64,000 nucleotides of DNA from an uncultured Rikenellaceae bacterium (GTDB lineage Bacteria > Bacteroidota > Bacteroidia > Bacteroidales > Rikenellaceae), in NCBI GenBank assembly GCA_944326815.1, contig CALVFI010000001.1:124001-188000 (forward strand), in the 5' to 3' direction. This document shows, one piece after another, positions 36,020-45,219 of the stretch; position 1 is the first letter of the stretch; each line of letters opens with the position of its first letter. The translations under genes were made by a program, and so were the position numbers. Under the pieces are notes generated by a model. It was not told the DNA's origin and did not search any database. It saw only the letters and a list, made by a program, of their open reading frames with translations.

Positions 36020-38453
36020 CCTTTTTCCTCCGATTTCTTTTACACATAACCGCGGCCGTACCGGCTGCCACGATCGCAGCTATAATCAATAACGAAAAGA
36101 CAAGGGTAATATTGGATATCAGCCGGAAATCCTGGGCACGGAACGAGAACACTACCGTATGTTCTCCGGCAGGCAGCACCATTCCGCGCAACACATAATC
36201 CGCCCGGAAATAGGGAGCCTGCTTGCCGTCGATCGTCGCTGTCCATCCCTTGTCATAATAAATCTCCGAAAAGACGGCCACCCCCTCTTGGGTAGCGCTA
36301 TATCGATAGGTTACCCGATTGGCGCGATAGTCCGTCAACGCGATCTGCGCCGTAGAGTCGGCGACGATATCGACCCCTTGCAACTGCGACGCAAAACGCT
36401 TATCCACAACGGCCACCCGTTTGGTATCCATCTGATCGAGCGCCGCAATCTCCTCATCCGGGGTATCCACGATCCGAACCGAATCCACAAACCAGGCTGC
36501 ACCATTGGCATCCGGATTGACCTGCACCTGCAGCTGGCCGGACTGTTCATCCGACGCAATCACATATTTCGTGTTGAGCATGTTGTATACCGCCCAATGT
36601 CCCTGCGACAGATGACGGTCGATAATATCCTGATAGCGTTGTATCTTAGCCGCAGAATACCCCCCTACCGAACGGTGGAAATAGGAGGTAGTCGCATCAT
36701 TAAACGGGCTGACAGTCATGTTCAGCACCCGATATCCGGGCGTCGTATCTGCCAATATTTGCAGGTCGGCAGCCGTGGGTTGAATCTCCGTACGCTTCGG
36801 TTCCACGAAACGGCTTTGCGGTAAGAATCGCAAATTCACCGGCACCAAATCGATACAAACCAGTACGGCAAGCAGAGCGATCATCGCACCGCGCTTGAGT
36901 TTACCGGCGCCATAAAGCCATACCACCGCAGCCGAAAGCAGTACAAATACCAGGGAACGGAACGCATCGCTGCGCAACATCGAAGCCCGCTCCGACTGCA
37001 TGGCTGCAAGCACATCCTCCGGCAACCCCATCTGTGTGTCTATGGGTGAAGTAAAGTCGAAAAACGCACCGCCCAATACGAGGAAGAGCAAAGCGACCCC
37101 TCCCGTAACCATCACAGCACGTTTAATCCCCTTCATTAAATCGGCTTTCTGGATATCTTGTTGCCAAAGTTTGTTCAATATCAAAGCAGCCAGGAACGGA
37201 ACGCTCCATTCGGCAATGACAAGAATCATCGACACGGTCCGGAACTTATTGTATCCCGGGAAATAATGGAAAAACAGTTCTGTAAAGAACATGAAATTCT
37301 TGCCCCAGGACAAAAGCAGCGCCAACGCCGTAATCACGACAACCCACCATTTGTTCCGTCCCTGCAAGAGAAATAGTCCCAACACACAAAGGAATATGAT
37401 GACTGCCCCGATGTAGGTCGGACCGGCAGTCATCGGCTGATCGCCGAAATATCCGGGCAATTTCGTAGCCAACTGCCGGGCATTGTATTTGGCCAGTGCC
37501 TGCGCCACCGCACCATCGTCGGAAAATCCCCCTTCAGAGGAGCCTCCCGTCAATCCGGGGATGAACATGTTAAAACTCTCCATCTTGCCATAGCTCCACG
37601 CCGTAGCATAGTCGATATCGAGTCCGCTGCCACGCTTTCCGCTCACGTGCTCGCCCGGCCCCTGTTCCTTCAATTCCGTTCCACCCCGGATAGACTCCTT
37701 GGAATCCTGATAGGTATACCACAGCGGAGCAAGATTCGACCCGACGGCAAGCACAGCCGCCACAGCCAACACCCCGGTTGCCTTGGCAAAGCGAGGCAAT
37801 GCCTTTTCCCGGAAGGCACGCACCCCTTCATTGATCCACAACGCCAACAACACCAACAAGAAATAATAGGTAATCTGCGGATGATTCGCGGCAATCTCCA
37901 TCGAAGCGAACAGAGCGGTCAATGCCGCGCCGAGCCACATATTACGCCGGAAAGTATAATATACCGAACCGATCATCAACGGGGCATAGGACAACGCCAC
38001 CATCTTCGTGATATGTCCCGCACCGATAATGATAAAGAAATAGGTCGACAAGCCATAAGCTAACGAAGGTGCAATAGCCGCCCAGGGATTGACCCGCATC
38101 ATAAGCAGCATCACGAAGAAGGCTACCATGGCAATGAAAATCATCGATGCCGGCTGTCCCATGAAATTGACCACAGGAGTAATCCAACGTTTAAGAATCA
38201 GGGAATCGTACCGCATACTGATCAGCGTAGCCGGCATTCCTGAGAAAGAAGCTCCCGTCCACTGCGGATCTTCATCGTAAAGCGCTTGATGATCTTTGAT
38301 ATCTTTACTTGAACCTTCGTATTGTGTAATATCGTGCATCCCGATGACCATTCCCTCGAACTGAGGAGCAAAATAAACAGCACTAAGCCCTGCAAAACAG
38401 AGAAGGGCGATCAGGTAGGGCAGGAACCTGCGGAGCGTAGTACGGTTTTCCAT
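36003..38453 (-). CDS. YfhO-family polytopic membrane protein (GT-C-like)
   Basis: 816-residue protein with about 12-14 hydrophobic segments followed by a large C-terminal extracytoplasmic domain and a last membrane anchor (LVFSLLIIAAIVAAGTAAVM). The first loop (FEGMVIGMHDITQYEGSSKD, GASFSGMPATLIS) and the C-terminal block ASQEGVAVFSEIYYDKGW-type region (YYDKGWTATIDGKQAPYFRA) are YfhO signatures. Firmicute YfhO glycosylates lipoteichoic acid; the Bacteroidetes role is not established, though polyprenyl-phosphate-sugar transfer is plausible from the fold. ATG 38453 is used; upstream in-frame codons reach toward the divergent polyprenyl synthase promoter. Confidence 0.9.
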   Translation of the reverse strand: MENRTTLRRFLPYLIALLCFAGLSAVYFAPQFEGMVIGMHDITQYEGSSKDIKDHQALYDEDPQWTGASFSGMPATLISMRYDSLILKRWITPVVNFMGQPASMIFIAMVAFFVMLLMMRVNPWAAIAPSLAYGLSTYFFIIIGAGHITKMVALSYAPLMIGSVYYTFRRNMWLGAALTALFASMEIAANHPQITYYFLLVLLALWINEGVRAFREKALPRFAKATGVLAVAAVLAVGSNLAPLWYTYQDSKESIRGGTELKEQGPGEHVSGKRGSGLDIDYATAWSYGKMESFNMFIPGLTGGSSEGGFSDDGAVAQALAKYNARQLATKLPGYFGDQPMTAGPTYIGAVIIFLCVLGLFLLQGRNKWWVVVITALALLLSWGKNFMFFTELFFHYFPGYNKFRTVSMILVIAEWSVPFLAALILNKLWQQDIQKADLMKGIKRAVMVTGGVALLFLVLGGAFFDFTSPIDTQMGLPEDVLAAMQSERASMLRSDAFRSLVFVLLSAAVVWLYGAGKLKRGAMIALLAVLVCIDLVPVNLRFLPQSRFVEPKRTEIQPTAADLQILADTTPGYRVLNMTVSPFNDATTSYFHRSVGGYSAAKIQRYQDIIDRHLSQGHWAVYNMLNTKYVIASDEQSGQLQVQVNPDANGAAWFVDSVRIVDTPDEEIAALDQMDTKRVAVVDKRFASQLQGVDIVADSTAQIALTDYRANRVTYRYSATQEGVAVFSEIYYDKGWTATIDGKQAPYFRADYVLRGMVLPAGEHTVVFSFRAQDFRLISNITLVFSLLIIAAIVAAGTAAVMCKRNRRKKDAGQQ

Positions 38454-38535
38454 ACGATATCTTGAGGTACAGTTAAGAATGTTGCAAAGTAACAAAAAAT
38501 AGTTGAGATATAAGAGCGCATCTAAAATTTTGCGT

Positions 38536-38543
38536 TACATTTG
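38536..38543 (+). promoter_or_regulatory. -7 box (TACATTTG) of the polyprenyl synthase gene
   Basis: Exact TAnnTTTG match ending 19 nt before the ATG at 38563; it lies within an otherwise possible 20-residue N-terminal extension, so it decides the start. Confidence 0.65.
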
Positions 38544-38562
38544 TAGGGTCAAAAAAATCGAC

Positions 38563-39546
38563 ATGCCCTCACTTAAGGATATACAAAAACCTATCGTTGC
38601 CGAGATGTCGCATTACGAGGAGTACCTCCGCAGGTCACTCCACAGCGACAATACGCTGGTAAGCACCATGTTGGAATATGTTTTCAGCAATCGAGGCAAA
38701 GGTATTCGGCCGCTGATGGTATTACTAAGCGCCGCCATGCATGCCGGTGCGCAACCTTTAGGGGAAAGGAGCTACCTGGCCGCCATGCTGATCGAAATGA
38801 TCCACACAGCATCCCTTGTCCACGACGATGTCATCGACGAGGCCAATGTACGACGCGGCAAACCATCCGTAAATGCACTTTGGCGGTCGCGCCGCGCCGT
38901 GTTAATCGGCGACTACATCCTGGCACAAAGCTACACTACAGGCATGAAAAGTGGAGCATTTGATATTGTATCATACATTACAAAATGCATGGGGGAGATC
39001 TGTGAAGGAGAACTAATCCAAAGCGACCAGAGTGACCGTTTGGAGATGACGCGTGAGATCTATTTCGATATCATCTACAAAAAGACCGCCACACTACTCG
39101 GAACGAGCAGCGGTGTAGGGGCACTTTCTGTCGGAGCCTCCACAGAGCAAGTTCAAATCATGAAAGAATTTGGCGACAATCTCGGCATGGCTTTTCAAAT
39201 CAAAGACGACATCCTCGATTATACTCCCACTGCACATACAGGAAAACCCTCTTGTGGTGATTTGAAGGAGCGTAAAATAACACTTCCCCTATTGACAGTA
39301 CTCGAGAAATCATCTGACACAGAAGCACAACGACTACTGCAATTATTATCTGATGTGCGAAAGAAACCATCAAATGCCTCTTACCTATGCAAATATGTAA
39401 CCGATCATGGAGGCTTGGAGATGGCAGCAAAGATCATGAACTATTACACAGAAAAAGCTCGAGCCCAATTGTCGCTCTATTCGGAATCCTCATTCCACGC
39501 ATCACTTGACCAACTCTGCACATTCCTGGCTGAACGCGATCAATAA
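38563..39546 (+). CDS. trans-Polyprenyl diphosphate synthase (octaprenyl/IspB-like)
   Basis: 327-residue prenyl chain elongation enzyme. The two aspartate-rich Mg2+ sites are LVHDDVIDEANVRRG and FQIKDDILDYT. Residues before the first site (IEMIHTASL) include no bulky aromatic that would stop chain growth early, favouring a long-chain product such as the menaquinone side chain over farnesyl or geranylgeranyl diphosphate; this is inference. It is monocistronic, divergent from the YfhO-like gene, with a long hairpin terminator downstream. Confidence 0.93.
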   Translation: MPSLKDIQKPIVAEMSHYEEYLRRSLHSDNTLVSTMLEYVFSNRGKGIRPLMVLLSAAMHAGAQPLGERSYLAAMLIEMIHTASLVHDDVIDEANVRRGKPSVNALWRSRRAVLIGDYILAQSYTTGMKSGAFDIVSYITKCMGEICEGELIQSDQSDRLEMTREIYFDIIYKKTATLLGTSSGVGALSVGASTEQVQIMKEFGDNLGMAFQIKDDILDYTPTAHTGKPSCGDLKERKITLPLLTVLEKSSDTEAQRLLQLLSDVRKKPSNASYLCKYVTDHGGLEMAAKIMNYYTEKARAQLSLYSESSFHASLDQLCTFLAERDQ

Positions 39547-39654
39547 GGCTTTTACTTTATTTACACAAGTTAAGTATGGGCCGATATAATTCGGCATCGA
39601 AACAGTTAAAGTTTAGGGAGCCCCCAAGCCCTTCATCCCGCCTTCTTCACAGAT

Positions 39655-39706
39655 ATGCATAAAGGAAAAGCCGGATCGATTACGATCCGGCTTTTCCTTT
39701 ATGCAT
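39655..39706. terminator. Very long bidirectional hairpin terminator
   Basis: Perfect 24-bp inverted repeat with a 4-nt loop (ATTA): ATGCAT, AAAGGAAAAG and CCGGATCG are mirrored exactly. It lies between the convergent polyprenyl synthase and PpiD-like genes; the GC core with A- and T-rich arms suits termination both ways. Confidence 0.88.
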
Positions 39707-39713
39707 CTATTCT

Positions 39714-41780
39714 TTAGAAGAATTTCACACGCATATCTTTCACATCGCTGGCCTCCATCAATGCCTGAGTCAAGCGCTCTGCGAGATAGGCCGAAGACAC
39801 AGCCTCCAATCTTACACGTTCACTTTCCAGAGTCACATTCTCCACCGGCGTTACGTTATTGACATCAAACAGATAAACACCAGATAATCCGATAACGGGT
39901 TTGGAAAGCGTATTGGGTTTCGCCCCTCCACAAATCGCGCCGATCAATTTCGGCTCTACGCCAAGTCCTTCAAGATAGAAGGCCGAGAATTGCAAATCCT
40001 TCACATCGGTAGCCGTAACTCCCAACTTGGAAGCAACCTCATCGAACGATGCCCCGCTCATTTTTTCAGCCAACATAGCTCCTTTCTTCTCACGAACCAG
40101 AATCGAATGAATATCTCCGGCAACCTGCTCCTCAGACGCAATACCATCTTCCCGCACCTCTGTCAATGCAGCCACCACATAATTACCTCCGATCTCCATA
40201 ATCGAGGATACATCTCCTTTCTCTCCATTAAATGCCCAACGGACAAGTTCTCTCGATTCATTAAGGCCACTCACATTACGGTCCGTATTACGAATACGAG
40301 CCACACGTTTTGCCAAAGCCGATTCGGTGGTTGCTTTCTTAAAGTTGTCGTACGATCCGGCAGCGGCAGCAATGAATTTGCTGGCTTCCGCATAGACAGT
40401 CTGCTGAGTAAACGAACTCGGTTCCACCTGATATTTGATAGTAGCAATTTGCACCTTAGGAACCAATGGAGATTTGTAGGTCAATTCCACCACATGAATG
40501 CCATAAGGGGTTGTTGCCGTAAAGACATCTCCTTTATTGGCTTTCAGACACGCTTCGCTAAATTCAGAGATCATCTGATCGGGCGAGAATACACCCAAAT
40601 CGCCACGGTTATTCACCACACTCTGATCCATCGAGAACTGCATAGCCAATTCCTCAAAACTCGATCCACCTTTGATAGCTTTAACAAGACTATCGGCACG
40701 CTCCGTCTCACCGGCCGGCAAAAGAATATGCTTGGCTCCGATCGAATCGGGCAAGTTTTTGGTCTCAACCACACGTGCAAGCGTATAAGTATCACCATTC
40801 AATACAGGACCGTACATTGCTCCGGGTTTCCCAATCAAAGCAGCAGCTATCGCACCCTCGAGTTCAGACTCTTTCACATAGCGTTTATCCGGGGTCTCCT
40901 GAGAGTTCAAGGTCGCATATTGCATCGGCGTATCGCTCTCGGCAAACTCAGTGGCTATCGTATTGATGTATTTTTCTGCCTCTGCATAATCATCCTCGGA
41001 AGGCAGCAGGTCGAAAACCACATACTCGATATCGCGGGAGGCACTCTGACGGAACATTTTCTTATGAGCAGCATAATATTCACGGATATCGGAATTGGAT
41101 ACCTTTACTGTCGAATCTGCAATCTGAGCATAATCCTGTGAAATAACACGAGCGCTGTAAAGATTGTTCTCTGCGGCCACTCCGGCTTCCACCTCCAGAT
41201 CATTCACATACATCCCTTTGGAAACAAGCGCAATATACTTGCTCATCTCACGCTGAGTGGTCATCTGCTCTTTCAGATAGTTCCACAACATCGAGGCACG
41301 TCCTGTCGGATCAGCATTCAGATTCTCTACAAAGCTACGCAACATCTCAGGATCGAAAGCCCGCGTCTGAGGATTGACAAACGTTGCTGTCAGAATCGGT
41401 GACAGATATACACCACCAGACATATCCATCTGTTCGCCTTCCGAAACATTGATACCCATCTCCTCAAAGCCGGGCTGATAGGCATATTTCGTAATGAGTG
41501 ACTCCCAAGCCATATCCCGGGTAGCATCCTGTTCTTCTGCCGTAAGAGCGTCGCGGCCCGACATCTCCTGAGCTACGGTGGTGAATACCTCTGCCAGGTT
41601 ACTGTACTCAATATAGCCAACTTTCGTACCGTAGATTTCACCCACTTTCATTTTACGAGCATTCATCAGGCCACTGCCTGAAGATAAGAAATCACCCAGC
41701 AGGAAAGCGATCAGCGCTATACCGATAACAACCGAAACGATGATTCCTCCGCGGGTTCTCAGTGTGTTTAAACTTGCCAT
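39714..41780 (-). CDS. PpiD/SurA-like peptidyl-prolyl isomerase, membrane anchored
   Basis: 688-residue periplasmic foldase. A single N-terminal membrane segment (about 12-32, GIIVSVVIGIALIAFLLGDF) is followed by a SurA_N-type chaperone region and a parvulin domain (about 345-440: GAKHILLPAGETERADSL, FSMDQSVVNNRGDLGVF, YGIHVVELTYKSP). The C-terminal part repeats a degenerate chaperone domain. This is the PpiD plan; it helps outer-membrane and secreted proteins leave the translocon. It lies downstream of the coaX-lptC operon but has its own promoter box. Confidence 0.92.
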   Translation of the reverse strand: MASLNTLRTRGGIIVSVVIGIALIAFLLGDFLSSGSGLMNARKMKVGEIYGTKVGYIEYSNLAEVFTTVAQEMSGRDALTAEEQDATRDMAWESLITKYAYQPGFEEMGINVSEGEQMDMSGGVYLSPILTATFVNPQTRAFDPEMLRSFVENLNADPTGRASMLWNYLKEQMTTQREMSKYIALVSKGMYVNDLEVEAGVAAENNLYSARVISQDYAQIADSTVKVSNSDIREYYAAHKKMFRQSASRDIEYVVFDLLPSEDDYAEAEKYINTIATEFAESDTPMQYATLNSQETPDKRYVKESELEGAIAAALIGKPGAMYGPVLNGDTYTLARVVETKNLPDSIGAKHILLPAGETERADSLVKAIKGGSSFEELAMQFSMDQSVVNNRGDLGVFSPDQMISEFSEACLKANKGDVFTATTPYGIHVVELTYKSPLVPKVQIATIKYQVEPSSFTQQTVYAEASKFIAAAAGSYDNFKKATTESALAKRVARIRNTDRNVSGLNESRELVRWAFNGEKGDVSSIMEIGGNYVVAALTEVREDGIASEEQVAGDIHSILVREKKGAMLAEKMSGASFDEVASKLGVTATDVKDLQFSAFYLEGLGVEPKLIGAICGGAKPNTLSKPVIGLSGVYLFDVNNVTPVENVTLESERVRLEAVSSAYLAERLTQALMEASDVKDMRVKFF

Positions 41781-41839
41781 GTTGTTTATTTCATTAAATT
41801 TTTGTGACTCTGTTTAACCCTTTCAGGCATAATAAGGCT

Positions 41840-41847
41840 CAAAGATA
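41840..41847 (-). promoter_or_regulatory. -7 box (TATCTTTG) of the PpiD-like gene
   Basis: Minus-strand TAnnTTTG match ending 59 nt before the ATG at 41780. Confidence 0.6.
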
Positions 41848-41886
41848 GTAATTTTATCATTTACCCGTACATTCTTACCAAGAAAT

Positions 41887-43152
41887 TTACGACAGAACTT
41901 TCACTCGGGCCAACTCCAATTTAGAACTGCTCTTACGGAGAATATGAATCTCCTTGTTATCAATCCTCAAGGTCTCGCCTTGAGCTGGCAACCCCTCGTA
42001 ATTATATAAGATATATCCGGCCAGCGTATCATACTCTTCTGACTCTGGAATACCTAAATCATATTTCTCGTTCAAATAATCCACCTCCAAACGACAAGAA
42101 AGGACATACTCCCCTTCACCCACCTTCTTCTCCACCATATCGGGCAGATCATGTTCATCCTCTATTTCGCCGAAAATCTCCTCGAGAATATCCTCCATCG
42201 AGACCAGTCCTGCCGTACCGCCGAATTCATCGATTACCACCGCAACCGACCGTCGTTTCTTGATCAGCGTCGTGAGTAACTTCTGTGCAGGCAGACTTTC
42301 CGGCACAAAATCGACCTCCATCAAGACCTCCCGGATACTCTTCGGCATTCGGAAAAGACTTTTCGTATTGACATAACCGATAATGTTGTCTATCGACCCT
42401 TCATAGACGAGAATACGCGAGTAGTTCGTATCTACAAATCTCTTCGTAATCTCCGGAATGGACTCGTCGATCTCTACCGCTTCAATATCCACACGGGGCA
42501 CCATACAATCCCGTACACGCAGATCGGAGAAATCGAGGGCATTCTGGAACAACTTGATTTCACTCTCTGTCTCGCTATCGGGCTCGTTCTCCGAAGCCTC
42601 CTCGAGCAAATGAGCCAGATCGACACGATCGAATCCCTTAATATCATGATTCCTATGCACTTTTAGTCCGGCCAAACGCAACAGAGCGATCGAGACCCAG
42701 GTACTCAACTTAGCGATCGGATAGAGTATCAGGTAAATCACATAAAGAGGCACTGCAAAGGCTCTCATATAGAAATTCGGATTGCTCCGTACCAAAGCCT
42801 TAGGCATAAATTCCGCTGTGAAGATAATGATAATCGTAGAGATTATTGTCTCAAGGACAATCGAACCGTCATTTACCTGCAGGCCATAATGCTTAGCTAT
42901 CGCATTCAACAACAAACTCATATTGAGAGAGTAAACAACCAACGCGATATTATTCCCCACGAGAATTGTAGTGATATACTGCCCCGGACGATGCAAAAAC
43001 ACATCGATAATATAGTTGAAGGTCCTACTTTTCTTCTTATCTATCTCCAGTTTGAGTTTATTGGAAGACACAAAGGCGATCTCCATTCCCGAGAAAAAAG
43101 CGGAGAATATCAATGAGGTAATAATGACGATAACGACCGATACCATATGCAT
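41887..43152 (-). CDS. CNNM/CBS-domain membrane protein (hemolysin/CorC or GldE family)
   Basis: 421-residue protein with a DUF21/CNNM membrane domain (about 1-190: three to four hydrophobic segments, FSAFFSGMEIAFVSSNKLKLE), a CBS pair (VRDCMVPRVDIEAVEIDE to RSVAVVIDEFGGTAGLVSMEDILEEIFGEI) and a C-terminal CorC/HlyC domain. Relatives transport or sense Mg2+; in gliding Bacteroidetes the homologue GldE is linked to lipoprotein GldD. No gldD is nearby, so the broad family name is safer. It starts 5 bp after lptC. Two nearby ATGs (43152, 43146) could be used. Confidence 0.9.
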   Translation of the reverse strand: MHMVSVVIVIITSLIFSAFFSGMEIAFVSSNKLKLEIDKKKSRTFNYIIDVFLHRPGQYITTILVGNNIALVVYSLNMSLLLNAIAKHYGLQVNDGSIVLETIISTIIIIFTAEFMPKALVRSNPNFYMRAFAVPLYVIYLILYPIAKLSTWVSIALLRLAGLKVHRNHDIKGFDRVDLAHLLEEASENEPDSETESEIKLFQNALDFSDLRVRDCMVPRVDIEAVEIDESIPEITKRFVDTNYSRILVYEGSIDNIIGYVNTKSLFRMPKSIREVLMEVDFVPESLPAQKLLTTLIKKRRSVAVVIDEFGGTAGLVSMEDILEEIFGEIEDEHDLPDMVEKKVGEGEYVLSCRLEVDYLNEKYDLGIPESEEYDTLAGYILYNYEGLPAQGETLRIDNKEIHILRKSSSKLELARVKVLS

Positions 43153-43157
43153 TCCAA

Positions 43158-43814
43158 TTATTCCGGTTGCTTAAGTTGTCTTGTCGTCGATCCATCCGCA
43201 GATTCCGAGGAATCTCCCGGACGATGGACCGTAGTATCCCGGGTCGGCTCGACATCGACCAACAAACGCCCTTTCGAGCGACGGAACTCCCAATCGGTAA
43301 AGGTCTCATCCGATTCGAATCCTTCCCCGATCACCACATCCTCCCCTTGAGTAACCTTGGAATCCACGTTCGAGTAGATTCGCTTGATCCGCCGATCCCA
43401 GAACAACTGTTGGGTTTCGAGCTTTTGGCCCTTGGCATTTGTAGCGACCACATTTCCTCGAGCTGTCCACAAATCCTGTTTCTCGTTGTGAATCGCATAA
43501 CTGGCAACAAGGGTGGATTCAATTCGGCCCGTCGAGTCATACGTTTCGATTTTGATCCCTTTACGGAACTCTCGGAAAGGCTCCTTGGCCAGCCCATAAT
43601 ACTCCATTAACGGAGTCTCGAACCGATATTGCTTACGACCGTTCTCCGAAGAGATCATAATCAGAGAATCACTTTGTTGGGTCATCAAACGTTCCGTATC
43701 CTCTGTTTCAACAGATCCGGGGCGACTGCACGAGAAAAGCGAGATAGCACTTCCCAAAATGGAAAGTGCTACCAAAAACTTTATATATCGGAATATTCCT
43801 ATCACAAACTTCAT
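43158..43814 (-). CDS. lptC: LPS export protein LptC
   Basis: 218-residue periplasmic component of the Lpt bridge carrying lipopolysaccharide to the outer membrane. A hydrophobic leader ends at SLFSC, a possible lipobox (C29). The beta-jelly-roll of the LptA/LptC/OstA type is seen in LMEYYGLAKEPFREFRKGIKIETYD, DLWTARGNVVATNAKGQKLETQQLFWDRR and the end of the fold at ESDETFTDW. A Ser/Thr-rich tail follows. It lies 6 bp after the TPR gene and 5 bp before the CNNM gene. Confidence 0.92.
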   Translation of the reverse strand: MKFVIGIFRYIKFLVALSILGSAISLFSCSRPGSVETEDTERLMTQQSDSLIMISSENGRKQYRFETPLMEYYGLAKEPFREFRKGIKIETYDSTGRIESTLVASYAIHNEKQDLWTARGNVVATNAKGQKLETQQLFWDRRIKRIYSNVDSKVTQGEDVVIGEGFESDETFTDWEFRRSKGRLLVDVEPTRDTTVHRPGDSSESADGSTTRQLKQPE

Positions 43815-43820
43815 GCTCTC

Positions 43821-45152
43821 TTAACGTCCGGAAGAGCGAACAACCGTCGTCCCCGAGATCCATCCGCAACTAACCGTATAGCTCGAACCATCAGTCAATC
43901 CACGGAAGAAGCACTCCTCTTTAGCCGGGAAGTATCCACGATAAGTCGCCATCTGAGTCTCCGCCTGCTTAGCCATATCCTCATCATCAGTTAACAACGG
44001 ACGAGCTTTTGCCAACGTATCATATACCAGCCAATAGACGCTCGAACGGGCAAAATCGGAACAGCTCGAAGCTCCCGTAGCATAGGCTTGGGCCAGAAGA
44101 TAATAAGCCAAACCGCTCTCTGGGTTGATATCGATAGCCTGTTTTGCAAAGTCAGCGGCAGATCGTGCATTCCCCAAACCAAGTTGCGAACTTGCCACAC
44201 GCAGACACAGTTTCTCTTTCATATCGGGTTCCGATTCAGAAGCGATCGCCTCATTGAGGTATTTCAAGGCTTTCTCGAAATCCTTTTTCTCTTCAAAACC
44301 GCCAGCCAGCAATAAAGCCGTATTGGACGAAGGTTCCAACTGATAATATTTTTCACCTACGGAGAAGAAAAAATCACTACTACATTTAGCATTTGCCATC
44401 AGACCGAAAGCTTTAGCCAAAGTTTCCTTATCGTCCGGAGACTCTGCCAAACGACTCGAAAACATCTTTTCAAGATTCGTGCAATCAGCAGCTCCACTGG
44501 TAATAAAGAGAGCCTCGAAAGTCTCTTTTGCAGCCTCATCGCCAGAAGCAATCATATATTTTTCCAGCACAGAGTATATATCCATAAACTCCTCTGCTCC
44601 AATATTGTCATTCTTATAATCATTGGTGAGCTCCTGGAAATAGATGTTGATAAAATTAGGATCAAGATCCCCTTCGCTAGCATCAACAGCCTCTTTGAAA
44701 TATTTCATCACGCCATCCCGATCTGCCGGATTGAAGGTCAGATACTCCCGGGCCTTATTCTGAAGAATATATCCACGACCGCGGGTAGCATGATCGCCGA
44801 AATGTTCGGCACGCAGATCATAAACCATCATCAACGTATCGACATAGAGTTTCTTCTCTGCCAATGCCGTAGAACGAGCAATCTTATTCTTATAGATATT
44901 GGCACCGTTGATATAAATATTCTGCGATGCTTTCGGTGCATTTTTGATCAGATTACGGAAATAGACCAAAGCCTGATCGTAGTTCTGATTGTTATACTGC
45001 TCCGAGAAATAGTTGTACTCCAACACATTCTGTTTCCGATTTTCCGGGTTATCTCCCCATTTCGGATCCTCGAGATACGACTGAGCCGAAGCGCCCAGAG
45101 TTGTCAGACCAGCTACAGCAAGCAAGGCCATTTTCGTGTAAATTCGTTTCAT
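43821..45152 (-). CDS. Secreted TPR-repeat protein
   Basis: 443-residue protein with a signal peptide (MKRIYTKMALLAVAGLTTLGASA) and helical repeats; TPR-like units are clearest at QNYDQALVYFRNLIKNAPKA, DFEKALKYLNEAIASESEPD and NARSAADFAKQAIDINPESG. Such periplasmic proteins often act as assembly scaffolds. Its place between an outer-membrane barrel gene and lptC suggests an envelope role (inference). The C-terminal ~30 residues (SSYTVSCGWISGTTVVRSSGR) are outside the repeats. Confidence 0.87.
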   Translation of the reverse strand: MKRIYTKMALLAVAGLTTLGASAQSYLEDPKWGDNPENRKQNVLEYNYFSEQYNNQNYDQALVYFRNLIKNAPKASQNIYINGANIYKNKIARSTALAEKKLYVDTLMMVYDLRAEHFGDHATRGRGYILQNKAREYLTFNPADRDGVMKYFKEAVDASEGDLDPNFINIYFQELTNDYKNDNIGAEEFMDIYSVLEKYMIASGDEAAKETFEALFITSGAADCTNLEKMFSSRLAESPDDKETLAKAFGLMANAKCSSDFFFSVGEKYYQLEPSSNTALLLAGGFEEKKDFEKALKYLNEAIASESEPDMKEKLCLRVASSQLGLGNARSAADFAKQAIDINPESGLAYYLLAQAYATGASSCSDFARSSVYWLVYDTLAKARPLLTDDEDMAKQAETQMATYRGYFPAKEECFFRGLTDGSSYTVSCGWISGTTVVRSSGR

Positions 45153-45219
45153 CGTCGTTTTATTTTCAGGTTTTTTATGTCAGTCTAAGGATGTATACCA
45201 CCCAAAAAATATCTCTATA

